A DNA stretch of 64,000 nucleotides from Malania oleifera (Eukaryota > Streptophyta > Magnoliopsida > Santalales > Ximeniaceae). This document shows positions 41,196 through 52,230 of this stretch, piece by piece (the stretch's first letter is position 1; each line of letters starts with the position of its first letter). Where the stretch lies: NCBI RefSeq assembly GCF_029873635.1, contig NC_080422.1, forward strand, positions 8,711,764-8,775,763. The letters are read 5' to 3'. Made by a program: the position numbers and the translations under genes. The notes beneath the pieces are model-generated. The model ran no database searches, had not been told where the DNA came from, and saw only the letters and a program-made list of their open reading frames with translations.

Positions 41196-43890
41196 TGTCG
41201 CGACGTCCCGGGAGAGCGTGTGCCCTGGGTGGCGAAATTAGTATTATTTTAATATTTTCATGGAAAAACATGGAATGTCGGAGTCGCCACTAACCTTTTA
41301 GTGTGGTTAGAACACATGATTACTATCCCGTTAGGGGTAGAATGGTCTATGTTGCTAGAGTTAGGCTCGGGAGTTCGGTTACTCGAGGGGAAGGTACAAG
41401 CACCCCCTACGCGCCCGTTCTTACGAACGGTACCTAATTAATTTGAAATTATCCCTAAGTTGATCTAATAAGTTTTTAAATTACTCATTGTTATGAATTT
41501 ATAAATACATATGAAAAATAAATAAATAACTAATTAAATATAATATATGCATATATATTCCCTCAGAGCTTAAGGTACGTGAAGTCCGAAGGCTAATACC
41601 CTAGCATTAAAATCATAGGGATAAAAAAATCAAAAATAATTTAAAATACACTCCCTAGACTTTGAAAATCGTATAGAATTTTTAGTAGGAAAGTACTAAT
41701 ATGGGAGGTTTTAACATATATTAATAAGATAATAAGTGAAGATATTACACTATCCCTAATAATATTAATAATAACACATATCTACTAAGATATTACGAGT
41801 ACTAAAATAAGTAATATAATCCCACATACCATGTGCATTAAGATCATAAATACATATTATTACTTAAGATATTATATCATTGAATTATTACCCAAAAATA
41901 CTCAAATCACTAAATATGATTACCTGGAGTCCTAAGTTACTAAATACATAGCATTATTACTAAATATGTAATTGTCTAAAACCCTACTTTACTAAATAGG
42001 TATCATTACTCAAAGTATTACTTTTATTACTAAATATGTAAAAACCCTAAGTTGCTAATATGTGATATACATGTAACTAAAATTATTTATTTACATATAA
42101 TGTCAATGAAACACCAAGCTATTAAATATGTAATACCACATTATCACAATAATAAATTTACAATATTATAAAAATTCTAATTAATATAATAAATATATAA
42201 TATCAATAAAAATTCTACCACACTAACATTAATCATTTAACATATATAAAATAGATACCACAAAAATCTAACCCTACAATATGAACATTAACATCAATAA
42301 CAAAATTCAAACTTTGAATGTTAAAACGACAGAAAATTCTTTAATAATAATAATAATAATCGTTCAACCATAAACACAACAAAAATGTAAACATGAATAT
42401 CAACATTTAAACAAATGTTACAGCGTTATAAACCCTACACCATGAATATTAATTGATGTATAACAACAAGACAAACAAAGCATATATATTAAACATTAAA
42501 GCAAACATTACAATCCTAAAACCTTACAATAATAATCCTAGAGTATATGTAAACATTATCATAAAAAAACTTTGAAACTACTCCAACAATTAATAATCTC
42601 AAACCCCAGATAAATATAAACAAGAAATAATGTGACTAATTCAACACCAATAAAAAAAAGTTTAACTTAAATAATAACAATAAATCAAGCATACTGAACA
42701 TATAAATAATAAAACATACTAAAAAGACTCAAAATATTATCTTATCAATACTTGACCCTAAATAATACAATACCAATTCAATATATATACACATATACAC
42801 ACACACACAATACAACAACAAAAGATTTTTTTTTTTTCTAACTATCAATTATTAAATAAATACACAAATGCACAGAAATCTAGAATTTAAAACAAACAAA
42901 AGGACTCTGCAGTAAAAATGACTGGTTAATATCACAGAAAAAAAAAAAAAAACAATACACATGGGTATATGTAATGAACTGTGTGTGAGGTGTGTGTGCG
43001 TTCCCTGTTCATGGTGCCGTGTGTGTGTGTGTATCGTGTTTGAGTGCAGGGACTTACAGAGGGGGATGCAGCCGAGGGACGCCGAGGAAGACAGGGGTTC
43101 GGGTCCTGCTGTACTGTGGCCGGAGCAAGGGAGAACAAGGTTGCAGCGGCAGAAGGGCGACTGAACGTGTGCGTCGGAGCTTGGTGTTGCCGTTGCCGTC
43201 TAGAGTGGCCGTGCGGGAGTGCTGCAGGGGCTGGCAGTGTTGCAGAGGCTGGTATCGCTGTATCTGGTCTCGGCTACTGCAGAGGGAAGGTCGAGTGGCC
43301 TGCTGGAGACTGGCCGAGAGGCCTGTTGTGCTGGAGTTGCTGTTGGCGGTGGCCTGCTGGCGTTGGAGTTTGCTACAGCGGGGGCTGTGGGAACACGGCT
43401 GTCGTGGTCGTGTCTGCCAGAGAAGGTGAAGGGGATTCACTGCTGGGAGAGTTGCAGGGCTGCTGTGCTGCTGCTGCCGCCGTGTTGCCGGAGATGGAGA
43501 TGATGATGAGAGAGTTGGGTCATGAGGTGGTAGGGCAGTAGGGAGGAGACTGCTTGTGGTGGAGGATGGTGGTGACTGGGCAGCGAAAGAGGGCTGTGGG
43601 TCACGGCGGCCAGAAGTGAAGATGGTGATGGGGGGATGCAGTGAGAGCGAGGGAGAGCAGCGTGACGGCAGCGAGGTATTTTATTTTTTTATTTTTGGCT
43701 CCACCCCCAGCTGTGTGCGCCCCCCCGGCTCCCTTGAGGGAAGAAGAAGTAGGCCTTTCAAAAAAAAATTTTAGAAACCCTAGCTCCTCTCCTTTTCCTT
43801 TTTTGGTTTTTTTATTTTTTATTATATTTTTTCTTTCACGCCTTTATGGAAATAATATATATGAGCATAATTACTAATATGGTAATAATG

Positions 43891-43937
<47 letters not shown>

Positions 43938-44088
43938 TAAATAATAGTGATAATAATAAATTACTTATAATATAGGAAAATAAATAATAATAATAATAAT
44001 AATAAATTACTTATATCAATATAAGAAAATAAATAATGATAATAAAATAATAGTAATAATAATAAATTACTTATGAGCATAATTACTA

Positions 44089-44137
<49 letters not shown>

Positions 44138-44390
44138 AATAAATAAATAAATAAATAGTGATAATAATAAATTACTTATATCAATAGAGGAAAATAATTA
44201 ATAATAATAATAATAGTGAAAATAAAAAAAATAATAATAATATAAATAATAACAATAAAAATTATAGTAATAATAATGAAATAATAGTGATAATAAAATA
44301 ATAATAAAAATAAGGTAATAATAATAATAATAATACAATGAGAAAAGAACCCTTGTTCTATTTGGTTAGGGCAAAAATAGGGTGTTTACA
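41196..44390 (-). repeat. 3' LTR of element B (LTR B2), shared with the copy-1 interior
   Basis: 3,195 bp, TGTCGCGACGTCC...GGGTGTTTACA on plus. It contains the GC-rich island at 42961-43720 with one instead of two copies of a 31-bp GCTGGGAGAGTTGCAGGGCT-type unit, and the (AAT)n field at 43875-44335 with a run of AAAT units near 44130-44155. It serves as 3' LTR of the full element and, by position, as 5' LTR of the partial interior at 37011-41195. Confidence 0.9.
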
Positions 44391-44403
44391 GCTGCCTCTC
44401 TTT
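44391..44403 (-). other. Polypurine tract of element B
   Basis: On the minus strand AAAGAGAGGCAGC abuts the LTR start TGTAAACACC. It is close to the AAAGAGGGGCAGC form common in Tat-type elements. Confidence 0.8.
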
Positions 44404-44708
44404 GTAGGCTTCATTGCTTCAATGTAACGGTAGGAACTTTCCTACGTTTTTTGTATCAACAAGCCTGCAAAGATAAAAGACACCTATTTTAGCCAAGCCA
44501 TTCAACTCCCAATGGCTTTTCAGGTTAATCAAGAATTGTTTATTTCTGCCAACCAGGGATGATCACTCAAGTGTAAGATTCTGAGTATTCAAGTGTAGAA
44601 TCCTGAGTCTTTGAAAAATGGTTACTATATTGGAGAATGATCAATCGGGTGTAAGATCCCAATTATTCGGGTGTAGGGTTACTTCGTTGGAGATGATCAA
44701 TCAGGTGT
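44404..44708 (-). other. Short spacer with degenerate repeat edge
   Basis: Non-coding. From about 44570 it holds degraded forms of the array unit (TCAAGTGTAAGATTCTGAG, TCGGGTGTAAGATCCC, TCAGGTGTATGATCCTGA), so the array grades into this spacer. Confidence 0.6.
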
Positions 44709-46330
44709 ATGATCCTGATCTATAGTTTATGGAGGGTGACTTGCACCGAGTATAGGAACCCAAGCTATAGTTTTCGAAGGATGACTCGCACCGGATGTAG
44801 GAACCCGAGCTATAGTTCATGGAAAGAGACTCGCATCAGGTGTAGGAACCCGAGCTATAGTTCACGAAGGATGACTCGCACCGGGTGTAGGAACCCGAGC
44901 TACAGTTCATGGAAAGAGACTCGCATCGGGTGTAAGAACTCGAGCTGTAGTTCATGGAGGATGACTCACACCGGGTGTGGGAACCCGAGCTATAGTTCAT
45001 GGGAAGAGATTCGCATCGGGTGTAGGAACCCGAGCTATAGTTCATGGAGGATGACTCGCACCGGGTGTAGGAACCTGAGCTCTAGTTCATGGAAAGAGAC
45101 TCACATCGGGTGTAGGAACCCGAGCTATAGTTCACGGAGGATGACTCGCACTGGGTGTAGGAACCCGAGCTATAGTTCATGGAAAGAGACTCGCATCGGG
45201 TGTAGGAACCCGAGCTATAGTTCACGGAGGATGACTCGCACCGAGTGTAGGAACCCTAGCTATAGTTCATGGAAGGAGACTCACATCGGGTGTAGGAACC
45301 CGAGCTATAGTACACGGAGGATGACTCGCACCGGGTGTAGGAACCCGAGCTATAGTTCATGGAAAGAGACTCGCATCGGGTGTACGAACCCGAGCTATAG
45401 TTCACAGAGGATAACTCGCACCGGGTGTAGGAACCCGAGCTATAGTTCATGGAAAGAGACTCGCATCGGGTGTAGGAACCCGAGCTATAGTTCACGGAAG
45501 ATGACTCGCACCGGGTGTAGGAACCTGATCTATAGTTCATGGAAAGAGACTCGCATCGGGTGTAGGAACCCGAGCTGTAGTTCACGAAGGATGACTCGCA
45601 CTGGGTGTAGGAACCCGAGCTATAGTTCATGGAAAGAGACTCACATCGGGTGTAGGTACCTGAGCTATAAGTTCACGGAGGATGACTCGCATCGGGTGTA
45701 GGAACTCGAGCTATAGTTCATGGAAAGAGGCTCGCATCGGGTGTAGGAACCCGAGCTATAGTTCACGGAGGATGACTCGCACCGGGTGTAGGAACCCGAG
45801 CTATAGTTCATGGAAAGAGACTCGCATCGGCTGTAGGAACCCGAGCTATAGTTCATGGAAGATGACTCGCACCGGGTGTAGGAACTCGAGCTATAGTTCA
45901 TGGAAAGAGACTCGCATCGGGTGTAGGAACCCGAGCTATAGTTCACGGAGGATGACTCGCACCGGGTGTAGGAACCCAAGCTATAGTTCATGGAAATAGA
46001 CTCGCATCGGGTGTAGGAACCCGAGCTATAGTACACGGAGGATGACTCGCACCGGGTGTAGGAACCCGAGCTATAGTTCATGAAAAGAGACTGGCATCGG
46101 GTGTAGGAACCCAAGCTATAGTTCACGGAGGATGACACGCACCGGGTGTAGGAACTCGAGCTATAGTTCATGGAAAGAGACTCGCATCGAGTGTAGGAAC
46201 CCGAGCTATAGTTCACGGAAGATGACTCGCACCGGGTGTAGGAACCCGAGCTATAGTTCATGGAAAGAGACTCGCATCGGGTGTAGGAACCCGAGCTGTA
46301 GTATGAGGATAATGTACATCGGGTGTAGGA
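44709..46330 (-). repeat. 45-bp minisatellite array with 90-bp higher order, in element B
   Basis: About 36 units of 45 bp, such as CGAGCTATAGTTCATGG + AAAGAGACTCGCATCGG + GTGTAGGAACC. Two variants alternate strictly: TTCATGGAAAGAGACTCGCATCG and TTCACGGAGGATGACTCGCACCG, giving a 90-bp period. Because 45 is divisible by three, both strands stay open for long stretches: 330 codons on plus, 223 and 124 on minus. In element sense each unit encodes 15 residues of the type NYSSGSYTRCES plus three variable residues, often with an ATG in phase. A one-base insertion near 45669 (TATAAGTTC) shifts frame. The array lies just before the polypurine tract. Confidence 0.95.
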
Positions 46331-47270
46331 TCTCAAGGGCTACCCAGATGTAGGATTCTAAGAGTTTGATGAAATTTTGAATTGATGATAAATGCTCGAG
46401 TATAGGATCTCGAGAGCCAGATGAATTTTGAATTGATGATGAATACTCGAGTATAGGATCCCAAGAGTCATGTGACCTAATTTTGTTCTAAAGGCAGATG
46501 CCCCAGCTTCAAAATGAATGCTAAAATTTGGACTAGGGTCAATTTCCCCAGTTTGGAAGCGAAAGACTTGAATAAGACCTGGGCTAGTTGCCCCAGTCTC
46601 AGGGTAGATGGATTGATTGGTACCTGGGCCAGTTGCCCCAACCCCTTTTCTTCTTTTTCCTTTTCTTTTTTTCCTTTTTTTTTAATTAGATGAAACATGG
46701 ATTGCTTATACAAGGATGACAGGACAGGTGTGAATGAATGATGTTATGTGGGGATGTATGCATGCAAGGTGTTTAATATGACACTAGAACATGGGGATAT
46801 GCAAGCATGTTGCATGATATAAAATGTATGCACTTTTCTGTGTAATGCATGAAATGCATGACGATACATGAACTTTCTTTTTCCAATGTGCCTACAATCA
46901 ACCGATCAATCTCTAATCTTGACTATGTTACCTCTGACCTGGTTCCCTCGAAACTTGCCCCAGCTGAATGGATTCATAACTGATCTTGGCCCAATTTTCT
47001 TAATGGAGGTGGTCAACTTGGCTCAAATGAAACTCCATCGTAGAATCTATCCAGTTGAATGGATTTATAACAGCTCTTGGCCTGTTTTCCTATTCATCCA
47101 ATCTGATAAGAAGGTGCTTGAATAAGTCCCACTAAAACTTAAATCGAAACTTGCCCCAGATGAGTTTATCTGCCACTGATCTTGGCCTGGTTGTTAGATT
47201 CTTCTTGAATAAGCAGATCTCTAAAGCCAGACATGACATTTGCCCTAGTTAAATTGACTGATTCTATGTG
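46331..47270 (-). repeat. Degenerate repeats with TTGCCCCAG core in element B
   Basis: Degraded units follow the array (CTCGAGTATAGGATCTCGAG, GATGAATTTTGAATTGATGA, twice, 46370-46460). Then TGCCCCAG-containing segments recur about every 50-90 bases (46500, 46547, 46590, 46633, 46959, 47152), often with GAATGGATT..TAAC or CTTGGCC nearby. These look like an older, decayed tandem array. No coding sequence is evident. Confidence 0.5.
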
Positions 47271-49039
47271 CATCGTATTTCCTCCATGGGGTCCTCCTCA
47301 CTAGTGGTTCCGAAACTCTTTGACTATCCATCCCTTTGTTTTTTTTTTAGTTTTTTAGTTTTTTTGTTTTTTTTGGAAATGAGGAATGATTATGCAATTA
47401 TGACATCAACTTGTGAAACCAAAAGGTCAACCACCCAAAAATAGATGTTTTACCATGTTCCAATGCTATTACAAGAAAAATTCATACCAGTATTCAAAAG
47501 CCATATGATATTGATGTTAATTTACCAAACTAAATAGCTGGTCTTTTCTTCGACTGTCCCAGCTTTATCGATGGCTATCTCTCTTCTTTTATTTCATCCT
47601 GCTGTGAAACCATTAGAAATTTCACGTATTTAAACGTTGCTTTTAGTTTAGTCAAGTTCAACTCATGTTTTGATCTCAAGATGGTCTTTAAGACTCGGGA
47701 CAAAACTTAGGCTGAGGGATAGAGGTTTTGAGAATAAAAGGGAAACTAAGGCTCAAAAATACCACCCCAAATAGTGTTTTACGCCCCCAGTTCAAGTTGA
47801 GACGTTTTGCAAGATGTTGACCGAACTTGTTATTTAAACAAGTTGCCTACGTACCTTTTCAGGATCAGGTCATTACATAGTTCAGAATCGTCATTGAGTC
47901 TGACAAATCATTAGAGACAACAATGTATACCAATCTGGTCAGGACTTCATTTGGACTGTAATGTAGGCTGGGGGGTTATAGGTTAAAGAAGAAAAAGGTT
48001 AAATAAGGCTCAAAATCATTATTTTCATCAAGGGTAATTTGGTCAAGGCTCACATGCGTAGTATGTCCCTTATTTTCTTTCTCTTTACTTCTTTCTCTTT
48101 CCATTTGCTTTTACTGCTCCCTTTTGTTTTTCTCTTTCATGAAGGGATTTTGTCATTTTTGTTTGGACTTCATTTGGGACTAATCCTTTAAAATTGCCCC
48201 AGTGTGGGGTGTGATCCTTTGACGGGTTAATCAATAAATGGATTTTTCAGGCCCAAAAGGGCTTGCAAGAGATTTCTTCTTTGAATTTCTTTTGGGTAAC
48301 AGAAAAATGGCCTGCCATCATTTCGATAGCCCATTGTTGTCTCATATGACTTGCCAAACGCTAGGAGACCCAACCCAGGTTAACTTTTTGGTGAATTGGC
48401 TTTTAAGAAAAGACTAGTTTAACATCCAAGCTCAACTTCGTTAACAATTGGTAATTCAATATTTGGTTCTTTTTAGGGATAACTGGTCGGCCAAAGATGG
48501 CCATCTATCATTTGATCAAAGCATGAATAGTGAATTGACTTGAAATTCTTGGCACAGCACACATATTTTACTGAATTCCTTTGAGATTCTTTATTTCTTC
48601 ACAACATCTGTCTTCATAGGGTGAGGAAAATTGTTTTATCTTCTTTTGATTCCACATCCCATGTTTTGTTTTCAAAATTAACATCACTTTCTGGCTTATG
48701 AATATTGGTATTATTATTTTCCTTATCTTTACATGAAACATCAGCAAACAAATTTTTGGGTCAACTGAACTCAGGACACAAGTGATATGCATAATTCAAT
48801 TTATTGATGAAAGGGAAATTGTCCGAGACAATAGTGTCGACAGACTGCTAGAAGATTGGGAATTAAAATGACATCATCACATGAAATAAACTAGATAATC
48901 AAAAACTTGGCCCTTGTATACTTTTGCTCCTGCGATCAAAGAGTAACTCTATCCATTCAGGCATCTTATGAGAATTCCAAGATCCATAACTGACGTATTC
49001 TTTTGCCTGACCTCGTCTCCCAAATCCTCTTTCAACATA
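47271..49039 (-). other. Non-coding region of element B downstream of gag
   Basis: This is where protease and reverse transcriptase would lie in a complete Tat element. Neither strand shows D(S/T)G, YxDD or HHCC motifs. The minus strand at 48790-48570 has a 74-codon open stretch (HITCVLSSVDPKICLLMF) without known homology. A T-rich tract is at 47337-47373. 47642 onward is duplicated at 37015 onward. Confidence 0.6.
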
Positions 49040-50432
49040 TTAACCATTTCTTTCCTCGTGATTGAGTAGAGGATTGCTCTGGATCCTTGGCTCTTTATCC
49101 TCGAAAGCTATCCATCCAACATCTCTCAATGATTGCACTTTATACTTAAAGGTCCAACATTTTTCAATCGAATGGCCTATTGTCCTAGCGTGATATTCAC
49201 ATCGAGCATTTGAGTTGTACCACCTTGGGTAAGGGGGTTGTATCAACATTCCTGGTGTAGGCGCAACTAAATGCCTTTCAACCAACTGTGGGAATAACTC
49301 TGCATAGGTCATCGGGATAGGCTGAATTTCCTTTCTTTTCTTTTCCTTTGGAGGCATCCCTAGTATCTGTAGGTTACGTTGCTCCAAAGTTCGTGAAGGA
49401 TTAAAGGAATCCATGTGTTGTCCTGCACCCCTAGGTACTACGTTACATGCCCACCTTTCTTTCCTTTTTTCAACCCCTTTCGAAGAACTTTGTCTTGGCC
49501 TTGTACATTGCACTTCTTTTATTTTGAACGCTTCCTTAACCTGCTTTCTGGTGATCCTCAAGCAAGCTAAATTCTGAGAAATGCCTCTGATTTGGTTGTC
49601 AACATCTTGATCTTTGACAAAGTCATCACATGAACAAATTGTTTTTCCTTTTTCCACTTGAGGATAACTCTGTGTTGTCATTTCTTCTTTGATCACGAGA
49701 GTACCTACTTGCCTTCTTCTTCACATTTCGTAAAGTCTGCTTGTCTGAAACTATACCATTGTTGTACTGAACGATAAAGGCGCGAGTTAAATCCTCCCAT
49801 GTGCGGATCTTTACTCGGTCGTACCATCTTAGGGCTTCCCCCTTCAAGCTATCTTGGAAATACTGGATAAGCATATCATCATCACCACAATGCACAACCA
49901 TCTTTTGTAAGTACATCCCGAAGTGAGCTAGTGGACATTCAGACCCACTAAACATCGTAAAATTTGGGACTTTGAGCTTTGGAGGTAAGATAAAATTCGG
50001 CATCAGACAAGATTTGAAAGCATTCAACGAACCAGACATGTTTTCTTTTTGCATAGCTTGTAGCTGTTCTTCTCAGACTTCATTCTTATGATTCGTTTCT
50101 TTATGAGGTATCTGCTCTTTGCCCCTTTCTTCAGCTATTTGAATATCAGGACAGATAAATGGTGGAACTTGGACATCACTTACCGGTTGGGGTCTCAAGT
50201 CCTGAGTTGCTTGGATAAATGTGTGCAGGCTTAAACCTAGACTAGACAACGACTCCATCGATCGTGGTTTGAATGAAGGCTTGTTTTCAACTACCTGCTT
50301 TGGATGTTGTGTAGTTTTGCTCCACGAGGGGGCTACCTTCACCATCTGATCCTTGATCTTTTGCACATCTTGATGTACATCTTCATGATTTGGTGCAGGA
50401 GAGCTTATCTGACCTTCTAGATCCTTCCACAT
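49040..50432 (-). pseudogene. Gag of full element B, broken at two sites
   Basis: The frame starts MWKDLEGQISSPAPNHED at 50432. A TGA after HKNEV (50075-50073) replaces the Trp codon of copy 1. It resumes in the same frame with LPPKLKVPNFTMFSGSECPL and the capsid-like IQYFQDSLKGEALRWYDRV. An extra T near 49688 shifts frame. The third piece (49696-49040) contains RITRKQVKEAFK, MTYAELFPQLVERHLVAP and the zinc-binding CEYHARTIGHSIEKC. The total would be roughly 460 residues. Lesions differ from those of copy 1, so both were damaged after they separated. It is closest to Gag of Tat/Ogre elements. Confidence 0.85.
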
Positions 50433-52209
50433 GAGTCTAACCCTTTTCCAGGAACTTAAAAAGGATGTATAGGGACCGTTCTATTTCGCCCACTTTTGAA
50501 ATACTAGATCTTGATTTCACCACCTTGGTATACTAGTTTTACAGAAGAATGGGGATATGATTACCGACTCATTAAAGATGACTATGCATGCATGGTTATG
50601 AAATTAAACATGGAATGATTATGTTATGCAATGGGTGTTTATGCATGGGTGTACCTAGTGCACAAATACATACCAATAGGGATATTAACATGTATGCAAC
50701 CTATCGTGCATGGCTATGCATGAAATGAAGTGCATGAATGCCATGACTACTTTGCCAGAATTCTGAAAACATCCTTCTAATGAAAGATTTTTAAGATTAA
50801 GACGACCATTGATGGGCCACAATTTCAATTCAACTCTTCCCTTAACCATTCCTTTCTTTGATGACGGTCCATGTACCTCAGATTTTATGAAGGGTTAGAT
50901 TATGATCTGAGGTTGGGGTTGACCCAGGCTAGTCAATCCATTGGATTTGTTCAATACGGGCTTGTGGACTTTAGCGTGCACTTGGGCCTCAAGTATATTA
51001 ATATATGGGCTTCAATATATTTCATGATCGGATTAGGCCCTAATTTTAAAAGGAATTGGGCTTGGATTACTTAGAAAATATTGACCCAGATTTTTGGGTA
51101 ATAGGGCCGAAGCCCAATTTTGGAAATCTGGGTTTGACCCTTTTTGAAAATCAGGTCTGGGCCGAGGTTTTACTTAGGAAAAGGTTGAGCCTATACTTGT
51201 TATTTCTCAAAAAAATTGGGTCCGAGTTATTTGAAAAGGGTTGGGCCGACCCATATTTTAAAATGCTTGGGCCAAGTGCTTCATTTTTGAAAGGATGGGC
51301 CTTTGTCTCATTATTGGGCTTTTTCTGAATACTGGCTAAGTAGTATGTAAAAATGGATGCAAAATATATGATATAATACAAAGTGTCTCACAACATATAT
51401 ACAACATATTATATATGGAGAAGGATGTGGATCCTATCCCGACCCAGGGTAGGTATGTATATACAAGGTTTTTCATGGCTCTATCCTAGTTAAGGGAAAA
51501 CTATGGACAAGTACGTGTGGAAAGGCTCTAATCCCTATTGACAAAAGGTCCCCAATTTGAAATTTCATCCTCCCCATAGGGGTCCGGACAAAACTCGCAT
51601 TGAGCGGAGTGGTTCGCGGGTCCCATCAAGCTTAAGCTATGAAGGGACAAACGATATTACACCCCTATCTAATCTTAGCAGGTAAAGCTCGGGTATAGAA
51701 CATGAAAGTGTGTGAATTCAAACTTTAACCTAATTCCGCTATCCCCACATTTATTCACATGCTATTAAGAATAGGAAAACAAGATATCTACAATTAATGT
51801 ATTTATTCAAAAGATATGGAAACACAATATCTACAATTAATATGTTTATTCAAAAAATTTGGAAACAAAATATTGTTAGTTAATATGCTTACTTAAAAAA
51901 ATATGGAAAAATATTTACGATTAGTATACAAAATATCTATAGTTAATATACTTATTCAAAATATCTTACAATTAATATGCTTTATTCAGAATATTTGGAA
52001 ACAAAATATCTACAATTAATATGCACAAAATTAGGAAACAAAATATTTTTAATTAATTAAGGTTATTTGTAAACTATGGAAGCAAAATATTTACAATTAA
52101 TCAAGGTTATTTACGAATTACAATATTTACAAAATAAGGAGTAATTAAAAGATTTATTAAATTTAAACTTGGGATAATTTCCAATTAATTAATGGCTCGA
52201 CTCTCTAAG
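50433..52209 (-). other. Leader of element B
   Basis: Long untranslated region between primer site and gag, matched by 39591-41174. It has ATGCATG/TGCATGAA steps at 50580-50740, the repeated GGGCC(T/C) and TTTTGAAA phrases at 50990-51320, and AT-rich TACAATTAATATG units about every 60 bases at 51780-52100. Small open frames here differ between copies and are not supported as genes. Confidence 0.55.
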
Positions 52210-52227
52210 TCCCCAGCGGAGTCGCCA
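52210..52227 (-). other. Primer binding site of full element B
   Basis: TGGCGACTCCGCTGGGGA on the minus strand, three bases inside the 5' LTR end, identical to the site at 41175-41192. Confidence 0.8.
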
Positions 52228-52230
52228 AGC

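Noticed and set aside
44709..45701. 330-codon open frame on the plus strand (15-residue repeats NPSYSSRRMTRTGCR) as a gene
   Set aside because: It is a by-product of a 45-bp tandem repeat lacking stops; it runs antisense to element B and is broken by a one-base insertion near 45669. Both strands are equally open.
44709..46330. CRISPR-like array
   Set aside because: Units are contiguous 45-bp tandem repeats without unique spacers, inside a plant retrotransposon.
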